Positions 15,239 through 26,375 of a DNA stretch of 43,256 bases are shown in pieces. The DNA lies in the NCBI GenBank assembly GCA_043755595.1, contig JAYUSQ010000204.1, forward strand, positions 1-43,256, written 5' to 3'. The translations under genes were made by a program, and so were the position numbers. The notes under the pieces are model-generated. The model did no database searches and was not told the DNA's origin. It was given only the letters and a program-made list of their open reading frames with translations. The stretch's first letter is position 1; every line of letters starts with the position of its first letter. This DNA is from VFZP01 sp043755595. GTDB lineage: Bacteria > Acidobacteriota > Terriglobia > Bryobacterales > Bryobacteraceae.

Positions 15239-16330
15239 ATGCGATGGTGGAACCGGGCAAAACTCCTATCGGGCTATTGGCGCAAGCAATCGGTGCTCGC
15301 CGGCCTGCCCGTTGAGTTCATTGTCGAAACCACGGCCAAGTGCAATCTGTATTGCCCGATGTGCCCGCGCGAAACCTACAAACAGCCCAAAGAAGACATG
15401 CCGGAAGCCGTCTTTGCCAAGCTGACGCAAGACGCCGCTCACTCGGCCGAACATATGATGTTGATCGGACTCGGCGAGCCCTTTCTCGACCCCAAAATTT
15501 TTGATCGAATCGCCTCCTGCGAAAAACACGGCATTCACTCGCTGCTTTCCACCAACGGCACACTGCTAGACGAAGCCATCTGCCAACGGATTCTCGATTC
15601 GCCGCTCGCCCACGTCACGCTCAGCTTCGACGGCGCGACCAAAGAATCCTTCGAGTTCTACCGCAAGGGCGCAAAATTCGAAAAGGTGCGCGACAACTTT
15701 CTCCGCCTCGCACGCATGAAGCATGAGCAGCGCAAGGGCCCGCAGGTGGTCGTGCAAATGGTCCGCATGGAACGGAACGCCGCCGAGGTGAACGACTTCG
15801 TCAACTTCTGGAGCCATCAGCCCGGCGTCGATCAGGTTCGCATCAAAGAAGACGAAACCAACCTCATGCGGCCCGATGCCGGCCACGCCGCCGCCGATTG
15901 GAAACACCCGTGCCACTACCTATGGCGCGGCCCGATGTACGTAAAGTGGAACGGCGATACCTACCCTTGCTGCCAAAGCTACATGCTGGGCGGCGAGCCG
16001 CTAGGCAATGTCGTCCGCGACGGCCTGGAACCCATCTGGAACGGCCCCGAAATGCAGCGGATGCGCAGCGCGCACACGCGCGGAAAAGGCGGTGAAATCG
16101 ACGTTTGCTCGCGTTGCTGCACCACGATTCCCCACCCGGTTCTCGTGACCGGGAGCCTGATCTTTCACGGCGCCACCGTCCGCAAACTGCTGCCATTCGT
16201 AGAACGTCTCGTCTATCTGGTGCGAATTCCCGGCCGCTGGCTGACGCCGCCGCGACGGATTCCAGCCGCCGCCGCGCCGCCCTCGCCGGCTCTCGTCCAA
16301 ATCGAGACGCCGGGGTCCAAAAGAAACTGA
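15239..16330 (+). CDS. Radical SAM/SPASM domain protein
   Basis: This 363-aa protein has the radical SAM cluster motif CNLYCPMC (C35, C39, C42) preceded by a strand PVEFIVETTAKC. The GLGEPFLDP and STNGTLLD segments are typical of the TIM barrel. Its C-terminal part has Cys-rich SPASM-like features (YPCCQSYM, LGNVVRDGLEPIWNGPEMQ, DVCSRCCTTI) for auxiliary clusters. The final ~45 residues are Pro/Arg/Ala-rich. Substrate is unknown: no precursor peptide gene is adjacent, and relatives act in cofactor, lipid or peptide modification. The frame is open from 15062 but ATG 15239 is where the conserved part begins and avoids overlap with phr. Confidence 0.82.
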   Translation: MRWWNRAKLLSGYWRKQSVLAGLPVEFIVETTAKCNLYCPMCPRETYKQPKEDMPEAVFAKLTQDAAHSAEHMMLIGLGEPFLDPKIFDRIASCEKHGIHSLLSTNGTLLDEAICQRILDSPLAHVTLSFDGATKESFEFYRKGAKFEKVRDNFLRLARMKHEQRKGPQVVVQMVRMERNAAEVNDFVNFWSHQPGVDQVRIKEDETNLMRPDAGHAAADWKHPCHYLWRGPMYVKWNGDTYPCCQSYMLGGEPLGNVVRDGLEPIWNGPEMQRMRSAHTRGKGGEIDVCSRCCTTIPHPVLVTGSLIFHGATVRKLLPFVERLVYLVRIPGRWLTPPRRIPAAAAPPSPALVQIETPGSKRN

Positions 16331-16356
16331 CTCGCTCATCGCCTCCACTCCGCCAC

Positions 16357-16371
16357 CTTGGCCGCGCCAAG
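16357..16371 (+). terminator. Weak hairpin after the radical SAM gene
   Basis: CTTGGC and GCCAAG pair around a CGC loop 26 nt after the stop. There is no T-tract, so termination is only possible, not likely. Confidence 0.25.
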
Positions 16372-16405
16372 AAATCCTCCATTCGCCCCCATAAAATTCG
16401 ACCGA

Positions 16406-16427
16406 AAATGACTGCGAAATGACTGCG
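16406..16427 (+). repeat. Perfect 11-bp tandem repeat upstream of the TonB receptor
   Basis: AAATGACTGCG occurs twice head to tail (16406-16416, 16417-16427), about one helical turn per copy. A TATAAA at 16447-16452 lies 19 nt downstream. The position suits two same-face sites for an activator. Confidence 0.55.
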
Positions 16428-16471
16428 CGCGGTAGTCTGCCCGTGCTATAAAAGAAGAAGTTTCAGGGGAT

Positions 16472-16492
16472 GGTTTCTGGTTAGGAGAAACC
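16472..16492 (+). promoter_or_regulatory. Hairpin in the TonB receptor leader
   Basis: GGTTTCT (16472-16478) pairs with AGAAACC (16486-16492) around a 7-nt GGTTAGG loop. It lies after the TATAAA box and 37 nt before the start, so it would be in the 5' leader. No T-tract follows. Confidence 0.45.
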
Positions 16493-16529
16493 CTCTCATT
16501 TATTCTCAAGAACTGGTTGGGGGTCTACT

Positions 16530-19957
<3,428 letters not shown>

Positions 19958-19983
19958 AGGCAGCTTCGACTAAGTTAACGGCA

Positions 19984-20028
19984 AACGCCCGCCCGGACCA
20001 ACCAGTCCCGGCGGGCGTTTTCTTTTCC
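19984..20028 (+). terminator. Rho-independent terminator of the TonB receptor gene
   Basis: AACGCCCGCC (19984-19993) pairs with GGCGGGCGTT (20010-20019), followed by TTCTTTTCC. It is a strong GC-rich stem 26 nt after the stop codon. Confidence 0.88.
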
Positions 20029-20041
20029 AACGCTGAAGAAC

Positions 20042-20569
20042 TTACTCAATGCCTTTCGGAAACACGGCGTCGACAGGCAACGAAAACCCCGGCAGGCAAT
20101 CCGCCGTCAAGATCTCCGCTCCGGCCACCGCTGTCCGGCCCTTGTTCCAAATCTCCGCCTCGCGGTGTTCAAGATACACTACCCAAACCGTGGTCACGCC
20201 GGCCTTGAGATATTCATGCACCTTATCGCGCACCTCAGCCGCCCGGTCAGTCGGCGAGACAATCTCCACGGCCAAGTCTGGAACCGGTGAGAGATTACGC
20301 CATAGGTCGGCCTGCGTGATTCGTCCCGCAGCATACCAGACGACATCGGCTCGCCTGACTCTGTTCTCCGCAGTGCGAAATTCCCGTTCAACCGCCGTCA
20401 CGCCGCCCCCCTGGCCGCGCAAACCCATCCGAATTTCGTCACGCATCAGGTCGTGTACCAAAACACCCGTAGCCAATTCGATCACCTCACCGTCTATCAG
20501 TTCAGTCCGGACTCCGGTGACAGGGAGTTGCGCGTATTCCTCAATGGTCAGCAGCGTTGTCGTGGCCAT
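20042..20569 (-). CDS. Uma2-family (DUF820) putative endonuclease
   Basis: This 175-aa protein has the Uma2/DUF820 pattern: LLTIEEYAQLPVTGVRTELIDGEVIEL, then RRADVVWYA, then PDLAVEIVSPTDRAAEVRDK with the E-x-x-S-P and acidic residues of a PD-(D/E)XK-like nuclease core, and VTTVWVVYLEHREAEIW. This family is abundant in cyanobacteria and Acidobacteriota, and its biological role is unknown. ATG 20569 is supported by GGAG just upstream; the frame stays open to 20641 without conserved content. It converges on the TonB gene's terminator. Confidence 0.85.
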   Translation of the reverse strand: MATTTLLTIEEYAQLPVTGVRTELIDGEVIELATGVLVHDLMRDEIRMGLRGQGGGVTAVEREFRTAENRVRRADVVWYAAGRITQADLWRNLSPVPDLAVEIVSPTDRAAEVRDKVHEYLKAGVTTVWVVYLEHREAEIWNKGRTAVAGAEILTADCLPGFSLPVDAVFPKGIE

Positions 20570-20696
20570 ATGTCTCCAGCATAACTCACCCGCAAACACC
20601 CACACCTGTGCCGCCCCTTCACACCTTCCCCGCCTCGACAAGCCGCTCTGCCACGCGCTAAGCTCCGGTCATAGGATTGCACGCAAATTTATCAAC

Positions 20697-21764
20697 ATGG
20701 TTGCCCCCGCCAGACCCTCACTAATCCTCATCGCCGCCTCCGCCATTCTCCTCGCCCAGGAGGCGACCCGGTTCGACGCTCAGTCCCGCCTCGTGCAAGT
20801 CCCGATCACCGTCACCGACGCCAAAGGCAAATTCGTCGATGGCCTGGAAGCCGAAGACTTCGTCATCCTCGACAACGGCAAGCTGGTCGAGCGCGCCGCC
20901 ATCGACACCATCGCGACCGGTACCGCGCCGATCGCTATCGCCATCGCTATTCAATCCTCCGGAATCTCCACGGCAGTGCTGGCGAAGGTGCGCAAAATCG
21001 GGTCGATGATTCACCCGCTCATCGTCGGGGACCGCGGCTGCGCTGCCGTCGTCAGCTTCGCGTCTCGCGTGCGCTGGCTCACCGAATGCACCAACGACGC
21101 CTCGAAATTGACCGACGCCTTCTGGCGGCTCCAACCGGGCGAGGAAAAAGCCGGGCGGATGCTCGATGCCGTCTCTGAGTCGATTGAACGGCTCAAGCGC
21201 CGTGAGGGCGCCCGGCGCATCATCTTATTGATTTCCGAAAGCCGCGACCGAGGCAGTGAAGCCGAATTCGAAGCCACGCTCAAGGCGGCGCAGTTGGCCG
21301 GAATAACGGTCTACTCGGCGACTTACTCGGCCTTCAAAACCGCCATGACGGCCAAGCCCTCCGACACCGCGCCGGTACATCTACCTTCTCAACCCGACAC
21401 CCCGCGCGCCGACCCGCGCAATCCACCGGGACGCGATGAACGGATGCCAATTCCCCAGGCCGCTCAACGTGCCGACATCCTGGGCGGCTTGAGTGAGTTG
21501 TCCAGACTCTCGCAGCCTCAAACCACACTCTTGTTCGCAGAAGCGACTGGAGGCCTCACGCTGCCGTTCACACGTCAGAAAGCGCTCGAGCAAGCGATCG
21601 AGAAACTCGGAGCCGAGTTGCACTCGCAGTATCTGTTGAGTTTCGCGGCCGCCACCCCCGTTGTCGAAGGCTATCACCGGCTGGAAGTGCGGCTGGCGCG
21701 TAAAGGCGATTTTCGGTTGCGCGCCAGGCCCGGGTACTGGGCGGTCTCAACCGCAACTCAGTAA
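20697..21764 (+). CDS. VWFA-related Acidobacterial domain protein
   Basis: This 355-aa exported protein has an N-terminal signal peptide (residues ~1-20, LILIAASAILLA). The lead-in VQVPITVTDAKGKFVDGLEAEDF and VILDNGK is typical of the TIGR03436-type acidobacterial VWFA proteins. The von Willebrand A domain follows, with a C-terminal HSQYLLSF.AA and final beta section (YHRLEVRLARKGDFRLRARPGYW). Where a functional MIDAS reads D-x-S-x-S, this protein has IAIQSSGIS: the Asp is Gln. Metal binding is therefore doubtful. Its stop overlaps the convergent pit gene by 7 nt. Confidence 0.82.
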   Translation: MVAPARPSLILIAASAILLAQEATRFDAQSRLVQVPITVTDAKGKFVDGLEAEDFVILDNGKLVERAAIDTIATGTAPIAIAIAIQSSGISTAVLAKVRKIGSMIHPLIVGDRGCAAVVSFASRVRWLTECTNDASKLTDAFWRLQPGEEKAGRMLDAVSESIERLKRREGARRIILLISESRDRGSEAEFEATLKAAQLAGITVYSATYSAFKTAMTAKPSDTAPVHLPSQPDTPRADPRNPPGRDERMPIPQAAQRADILGGLSELSRLSQPQTTLLFAEATGGLTLPFTRQKALEQAIEKLGAELHSQYLLSFAAATPVVEGYHRLEVRLARKGDFRLRARPGYWAVSTATQ

Positions 21765-22759
21765 ACGAACAGCGCCAGGAACTTCATGGCTAGCCATCCC
21801 ACTATGCCGGCTGCCGGAATTGTCAGCACCCATGCCCACAGGATATTAGCCGCCACGCCCCAGCGCACAGCCTTCACGCGTTGAATCGATCCCACACCGG
21901 CGATCGCCCCGGCCACCGTATGCGTCGTCGAAACCGACATGCCCAAATACGTGGCGAACATGATCGACAGCCCGGCCGCCGTCTCAGCGCAAAAACCGGA
22001 CCGCGGCTTCAAACGCGTCAGTCGGCCGCCCATCGTCTTGATGATTCGCCAGCCCCCGCTCATCGTGCCCAACCCGATCGCCGCGTAAGCCGCCAGACTA
22101 ACTTGCCAGGGCACATCGAATTCTTTGATGTATCCGCTGGTCAGTAGCACGCCTGTGATAACTCCGGCCGTCTTCTGCGCGTCGTTTGAACCGTGCGAGT
22201 AAGAGAACAGTGCGGAGCTGACTAACTGCAACTGCCGGAACCAGCTATCCATCTTGCGTGGAGTGGAGCCCCGGAACAGCCAGAAGATCGCGATCATCAG
22301 GGCGTAGGCCATGATCATCCCGACGGCGGGCGCGATGATGATGAACAGCAAAGTATCCCGCCACTTGTCGCCCCACAGCAGCGCGTCAAAACCAGCCTTG
22401 GCGATCGCCGATCCAGCGTATCCGCCCACCAGCGCATGCGTCGAACTCGAAGGCAGCCCCCACCACCAGGTCAACAGATTCCAGGTGATAGCGCCCAAAA
22501 GGCCCGCGAGTATGACGTACGTGTCGATCTTGTTCAAATCGACCAAGCCCTTGCCCACCGTGGAAGCGACGGCGGTGCCCGCAAAAAAGAAAGCGGCGAA
22601 ATTCCACAGCGCAGCCCACAGCACAGCCTGAAAAGGTGTCAGTACGCGCGTTGCGACAATTGTCGCAATGGAATTAGCCGCGTCGTGGAAACCGTTGATG
22701 TAATCGAATATCAACGCCACCACGATCACGATGGAGACGAGGAGCAGCGTCGAGTCCAT
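21758..22759 (-). CDS. pit: Inorganic phosphate transporter, PiT family
   Basis: This is a 333-aa low-affinity phosphate permease with about ten membrane helices. The two inverted family signatures are present: GFHDAAN (23-29) and SHGSNDAQK (188-196). Both carry the Asp/Asn residues that bind the phosphate and cation. WNLLTWWWGLPSSSTHALVGG and its second-half counterpart SVSTTHTVAGAI are also typical. It lies 5 nt downstream of a DUF47 gene, the usual partner. Confidence 0.94.
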   Translation of the reverse strand: MDSTLLLVSIVIVVALIFDYINGFHDAANSIATIVATRVLTPFQAVLWAALWNFAAFFFAGTAVASTVGKGLVDLNKIDTYVILAGLLGAITWNLLTWWWGLPSSSTHALVGGYAGSAIAKAGFDALLWGDKWRDTLLFIIIAPAVGMIMAYALMIAIFWLFRGSTPRKMDSWFRQLQLVSSALFSYSHGSNDAQKTAGVITGVLLTSGYIKEFDVPWQVSLAAYAAIGLGTMSGGWRIIKTMGGRLTRLKPRSGFCAETAAGLSIMFATYLGMSVSTTHTVAGAIAGVGSIQRVKAVRWGVAANILWAWVLTIPAAGIVGWLAMKFLALFVY

Positions 22760-22764
22760 GCAGG

Positions 22765-23379
22765 TTAGCTATTTTTGACGGCTACTTCCTGCAGGACGTC
22801 CGCTACATCCTCGGCATAGTCGGTGGTCTTTTCGAGAATCTCGTAGACCTCTTTCAACTTGATCAGCTCAATCGGATTTTTCTCGGTCCGGAACAACTCA
22901 GCCACCGCTTTGCGAACGATGCGGTCGGCTTGGCCTTCCAGTTGATTGATCCGTATGCAATGCTCTTGCAGCGGCTGGCTCTTGGAGAGTGCGTGAAAGG
23001 CCTTTTGCAGCGCCAACGCGCAGTCCAGGATCAACGCGCATACTTCCTTCACCGGCTCGGGAATGATTTGAACTTCGTAGGCCACCATCCGGTGCGATGC
23101 CTCTTCGATGCCGTCGATCACATCGTCTAGGTGCGACGCCAGGTTGTGAATGTCTTCTGGATCGAGCGGTGTGATAAAAGTTGTGTGCAGCCGGACAATC
23201 GCCTCGTGGATCACCTCGTCGGCCCGCTCTTCGAGAGCGCAGATCTTAGCGGCCGCTTCCTTCAAGGCCGGCTGGCCCGCATGCACCGCCCGATTCAACT
23301 CGGTAGCGGCCTCAACTATCAAAGCGGTTTGGCGATCGAAGTAGCTGAAGAACTTCTCTTCGCGGGGAAGCAGATTCAT
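22765..23379 (-). CDS. DUF47 (PhoU-like) phosphate transport regulator
   Basis: This 204-aa all-helical protein matches the DUF47/YkaA family. It has EEKFFSYFDRQTALIVEAA at the N-terminus, the metal-site-like ALEERADEVIHEAIVRLHTTFITPLDPEDIHNLASHLDDVIDGIEEA, and C-terminal KLKEVYEILEKTTDYAEDVADVL. DUF47 proteins accompany Pit transporters and are thought to modulate them, by analogy with PhoU. It sits directly upstream of pit in the same operon. The 110-nt stretch between it and ttcA has no gene. Confidence 0.9.
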   Translation of the reverse strand: MNLLPREEKFFSYFDRQTALIVEAATELNRAVHAGQPALKEAAAKICALEERADEVIHEAIVRLHTTFITPLDPEDIHNLASHLDDVIDGIEEASHRMVAYEVQIIPEPVKEVCALILDCALALQKAFHALSKSQPLQEHCIRINQLEGQADRIVRKAVAELFRTEKNPIELIKLKEVYEILEKTTDYAEDVADVLQEVAVKNS

Positions 23380-23489
23380 AAGATTCGGTGCAGGGGCGGC
23401 ATAACCGGGCCGCAGCAGTCACTCATGATCGCAGTTCGCCGCGAAATGGTCAAATTACAATTTAGTGACACGTCAGGGCAGATCCTAAG

Positions 23490-24281
23490 CTACTGAAGAA
23501 TTGGAAGCAGTTCTTCCACCAACGCCGGCGGCGGCGTCGTCGACAAACCATCGTCCACAAAACGGGGATCCAGCAGCCGCTCCAGCCTCAGGTTCCCCAT
23601 CGCCGTCAACATCGTTTGTTTCAGATTCGGGTAGTCTTTCTCAAGATCGGCGAGAATGTCGCGCAACGACCGCCGCACAGTCCCCGTCTTTTGCGAACAG
23701 CCGCACGGGATCACGGGCGCGCCGAGCGATGCGGCGTACTCAGTCGTGATGTCTTCGGTAACGAAACACAACGGCCGGATCAGCCGGAATTGCCGGTCGC
23801 GCGAGTGGGTCACCGGCGGCAGGGCGCTGATCTTGCCCGTAAACATCGCATTGCGCAGGAACGACTCGCAAAAATCGTCCGCCGTATGGCCGAACGCAAT
23901 CACGTTCGCCCCAAGGCCCGAAACCACCTCATACACGGCGCGCCTTCGATAGCGGCTGCACATATCGCAGCCATGATCGGGCTCTTCTTCCAGTAACGTA
24001 TGGCTGGGGACGTCGTGATAGTACGTCCAATCGATCCCGCGGCTTTTCAGCCACTCGCCTAGCGGCTGGATCGGCCGCAAAAACTTCCCCTGCTCGATCG
24101 TGAACGCGCAGACCGTAAATTTGATCGGAGCGCGCTTGGCCAGCAAAAGCAGCGCTTCCAGCAGCGTCACCGAATCCTTGCCGCCAGACAAGCCGACGGC
24201 CACACGGTCGCCATCGCGAATCATATGGAACTTGCCGATGGCGTCCCCAACCTTGTGGAGCAGCGTTTTTTCGAGTGACAA
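23490..24281 (-). CDS. ttcA: tRNA 2-thiocytidine biosynthesis protein TtcA
   Basis: This ATP-dependent enzyme thiolates C32 of tRNA. It is 263 aa from TTG 24281. The PP-loop is SGGKDS (32-37), and the CxxC is CDMC (C105, C108); a third conserved Cys is in PCGCS (C193/C195), together the [4Fe-4S] ligands of TtcA. AFGHTADDFCESFLRN is the family's second ATP-site motif. TTG 24281 is chosen because a consensus TATAAT ends exactly 6 nt before it and the conserved part (SLEKTLLHKVG) starts there. The frame is open to 24395, but those residues are the antisense of the SMP-30 gene's end. Confidence 0.88.
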   Translation of the reverse strand: MSLEKTLLHKVGDAIGKFHMIRDGDRVAVGLSGGKDSVTLLEALLLLAKRAPIKFTVCAFTIEQGKFLRPIQPLGEWLKSRGIDWTYYHDVPSHTLLEEEPDHGCDMCSRYRRRAVYEVVSGLGANVIAFGHTADDFCESFLRNAMFTGKISALPPVTHSRDRQFRLIRPLCFVTEDITTEYAASLGAPVIPCGCSQKTGTVRRSLRDILADLEKDYPNLKQTMLTAMGNLRLERLLDPRFVDDGLSTTPPPALVEELLPILQ

Positions 24282-24287
24282 GACCCT

Positions 24288-24293
24288 ATTATA
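24288..24293 (-). promoter_or_regulatory. -10 box, leaderless promoter of ttcA
   Basis: Minus-strand TATAAT, then 6 nt (AGGGTC), then TTG 24281. The box overlaps the TAA stop of the upstream SMP-30-like gene, so ttcA has its own promoter at the end of that gene. Confidence 0.55.
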
Positions 24294-25254
24294 GCGGCGG
24301 CGGAGCGGCGGGTAATCGATCGAATGAAGTATCGGCGATGTACAGTGTACCGGCGCCGGGCGCGCGCTTCCGGGCTTCGACCGGCATCCCCTCAACTGCC
24401 GTTGTAAACAGTAGTTTCACCTTCCCGTCCAATTCGACGAACTCAGGACAAGTCACGCGCGGCGAACCGGGAATCAGCCATTCGCACAACACCGCGCCGT
24501 CGGCCAACCGGAATTGCCGCGCCAAGCCATCTGCCACCGGCTCGGGGTTAAAGAAAGCGACCACGATGCTTTCCCCATCCGGCGCCGGACGCAAGCCATC
24601 GGGAAAGGCCGGCAAAGCCTCAGGCGCGACCACGGCCGACTGCGCCAGAATCTTCGCGAGCCCGCCGTCAAGCGTGTACCGATTGATCGCCTTGGGAGTC
24701 GAATCGATATCGATCAGCGTGACTTCCTCGCCGCGCCGGCGCAGGAATTTTCCGTTCGAGCAAGTCTGATCGTCGCGCAGCGTATGGATCCGGCGCGTCG
24801 CGGCATCAAAATAATAAAGCCCCGCGATTGGCTGATTGAACGCCAGATGTTTGGTGCCGAAAATCACTCCGCCGTCGACCGCCAATCCATCGTTGATGAT
24901 CACCCGTTCATCGGCGCCCGGCACTTCCACCCCGGTCTCCTCGATCTGCTCCGACAAAAGATCAAAGTAGATCAACCGCCGCTCCAACCCGATCAACAGA
25001 ACGCCGGGCCGCCGCGTCTCCACAAAAAACCCCGGCCGCCCAGGCAGCCCGAAACTCCGATTCTTCCGCGAAGCCAGATCCAGCAGGTTGATACTGCCGC
25101 GCTCTTCATCAACGGCATGCTGAATCGCGACCCAACCCAAAGTCGCCGCGCCCCCCGGAAAATTCTGCAAGACACGCGGCCCCTCCGGCAGGAAACGCAG
25201 TGCCTCCGACGCAGGCTCAAAAAACGGTTCGGCGATAAATCGAGGAGGTGACAA
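24289..25254 (-). CDS. SMP-30/gluconolactonase/LRE-like protein
   Basis: This 321-aa protein has a six-bladed propeller layout. The SMP-30 metal-site motifs are visible: an early PEGPRVL glutamate region, VIINDGLAVDGGVIFGTKH (Asn-Asp of the site), CSNGKFLRRRGEEVTLIDIDS, FPDGLRPAPDGESIVVAFFNP (the Asp-Gly pair) and CPEFVELDGKVKLLFTTA. Relatives hydrolyse sugar lactones with a divalent metal. The Leu-rich C-terminus ends at TAA 24291. TTG 25254 is preferred over GTG 25272: TATCAT lies exactly 6 nt before it and overlaps the GTG-led codons. A truncated second copy of its start lies 1.15 kb upstream at 26376-26423. Confidence 0.8.
   Translation of the reverse strand: MSPPRFIAEPFFEPASEALRFLPEGPRVLQNFPGGAATLGWVAIQHAVDEERGSINLLDLASRKNRSFGLPGRPGFFVETRRPGVLLIGLERRLIYFDLLSEQIEETGVEVPGADERVIINDGLAVDGGVIFGTKHLAFNQPIAGLYYFDAATRRIHTLRDDQTCSNGKFLRRRGEEVTLIDIDSTPKAINRYTLDGGLAKILAQSAVVAPEALPAFPDGLRPAPDGESIVVAFFNPEPVADGLARQFRLADGAVLCEWLIPGSPRVTCPEFVELDGKVKLLFTTAVEGMPVEARKRAPGAGTLYIADTSFDRLPAAPPPL
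25219..25243 (-). repeat. Direct repeat, copy in the SMP-30 gene start
   Basis: This 25-bp segment (core CGGTTCGGCGAT) recurs at 26376-26400 with one mismatch. It encodes RFIAEPFF near the start of the SMP-30-like protein. Confidence 0.7.
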
Positions 25255-25260
25255 CCGACG

Positions 25261-25266
25261 ATGATA
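25261..25266 (-). promoter_or_regulatory. -10 box, leaderless promoter of the SMP-30-like gene
   Basis: Minus-strand TATCAT, 6 nt, then TTG 25254. No Shine-Dalgarno is present. The same layout (TATGAT-N6-TTG) is kept in the displaced copy at 26409-26423. Confidence 0.5.
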
Positions 25267-25287
25267 TCGCACGAGGTAGCTATCCCC

Positions 25288-25416
25288 TTGACTTCAACCA
25301 GCCCCAACCTGTACCCGCGCACCATCCAGGAGTTTGAAGAGCGGTTATCGACCGAGGACGGTTGTCGAGCGAAGGCAGTGGCTTACCTGCACCGCCGCCT
25401 CGCCAGGTTGGGTTGA
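25288..25416 (+). mobile_element. Remnant of an IS1595-type transposase N-terminus
   Basis: TTG 25288 opens a 42-codon frame reading YPRTIQEFEERLSTEDGCR, which closely resembles the start of IS1595-family transposases (T-x-x-E-F-x-x-x-F/L-x-T-E-x-x-C-R). The frame then runs into unrelated sequence and stops at TGA 25414. The zinc ribbon and DDE-type catalytic domain are missing. It is a short relic; the assignment rests on this one motif. Confidence 0.5.
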
Positions 25417-25592
25417 TATAGTACAGCACCCGGATCGTTCACGCACAAGAGGACCGGGCTGCTTTTAATTTAAAGAGGGGTGAATAAGGAAGGGCCTAAA
25501 ACGCCACAGGGGAAGACCGAAGCCTTCCCCTGTAACAATTCTTTACCTCCGGGGATATGCCTTGCGGCAGGGAGTCCATCGGAAGTCTCGAA
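25417..25592. other. Non-coding stretch upstream of the Abi-like gene
   Basis: No gene is supported here. It holds AT-rich patches (around 25460-25490), one strong hairpin at 25506-25533, and no further transposase sequence that I can recognise. Confidence 0.5.
25506..25533 (+). terminator. Perfect 10-bp hairpin
   Basis: ACAGGGGAAG (25506-25515) pairs with CTTCCCCTGT (25524-25533) around an 8-nt loop. The following AACAATTCTTTA is only a weak T-tract. It could be a terminator of the lost mobile element or part of one of its ends. Confidence 0.5.
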
Positions 25593-25622
25593 TTGATTTT
25601 AGGGCATATCAGGCAGTATAGT
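25593..25622 (+). promoter_or_regulatory. Sigma70-type promoter of the Abi-like gene
   Basis: TTGATT (25593-25598) and TATAGT (25617-25622) are 18 nt apart. The start of transcription would be near 25629, just ahead of a palindrome and the ATG at 25654. Confidence 0.5.
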
Positions 25623-25630
25623 CAATGCTC

Positions 25631-25644
25631 ATCGGTTAACCGAT
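25631..25644. promoter_or_regulatory. 14-bp perfect palindrome (candidate operator)
   Basis: ATCGGTTAACCGAT is a perfect dyad located just after the predicted transcription start and 9 nt before ATG 25654. This position suits a repressor. Confidence 0.5.
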
Positions 25645-25653
25645 TGATTCCGC

Positions 25654-26362
25654 ATGCCGTTCCCCCCGCTCCCCTACACGCCGCAACTCCTTACCAGTCT
25701 CGAAAGGACGGTCACACCGGAGCGCCTCATCCGGTATCTGGTGGCCACAAACCAAGACCTCGCCCAAGCCATATACCTCTATGAAGCCAACGTTGCACTT
25801 TCCGAAGTGTTGTATGGGCTTCTTCATGGGCTTGAGGTTTCAATGCGAAATGCGATCCACCAGGCATTATCGGCAAGTTATGGACGGCCAGACTGGTATG
25901 AAGTTATCACGCTTTCACAACATTGGCAGGCCGAGGTTGTAAGCGCCAAACGGAAAGTCCAGCAGATAACGCCGGGGCCTCCTCCTCCGGGAAAAGTGCT
26001 TGCTGAGCTCAGCTTCGGTTTTTGGGTAGGTAGACCTGATTTCCCGCCCACATCACAACATCCTTTGGGTCGGCAGGAGAATGCGAAGAGCTTTCCCCAA
26101 TACAACGCTACGAAGGAACGATGTTCACCATCGCTTTAAGAGCATTCAGCGCCTGCGAAACCGCATCTCGCATCACGAACGCATTCTGACCAGCCGTCAC
26201 AAATTCCATCTAGGCGGCGGCTTTTTCCTCACGTTGCCAGAGCTGATTGAGCCCGTTGAATGGATTTGCACCGATACCGCGGACTGGCTTAAGACGCGCT
26301 TTCGATACTCCGCAGCGACACGCGTCCTTGGAGCGGCAGCAGGGACGGGCGTCCATCTCTAA
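25654..26362 (+). pseudogene. Abi-like (abortive-infection family) gene with a 4-bp duplication
   Basis: The first part (161 codons from ATG 25654) has the Abi-like N-terminus: TPERLIRYLVATNQDLAQAIYLYEAN, VALSEVLYGLLHGLEVSMRNAI and a Pro-rich GKVLAELSFGFWV. The tetranucleotide GTAG is doubled at 26026-26033. Removing one copy joins FGFWV to DLISRPHHNILW in the next frame, continuing MRRAFPN, then VHHRFKSIQRLRNRISHHERIL with the family's R-N-x-I-x-H-H-E motif, and a C-terminal WICTDTADWLKTRF. The repaired protein is about 234 aa. Family members occur in phage defence; whether this one still works is doubtful. It sits in a mobile-element-scarred gap. Confidence 0.75.
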
Positions 26363-26375
26363 AGCTCCATTCAAA

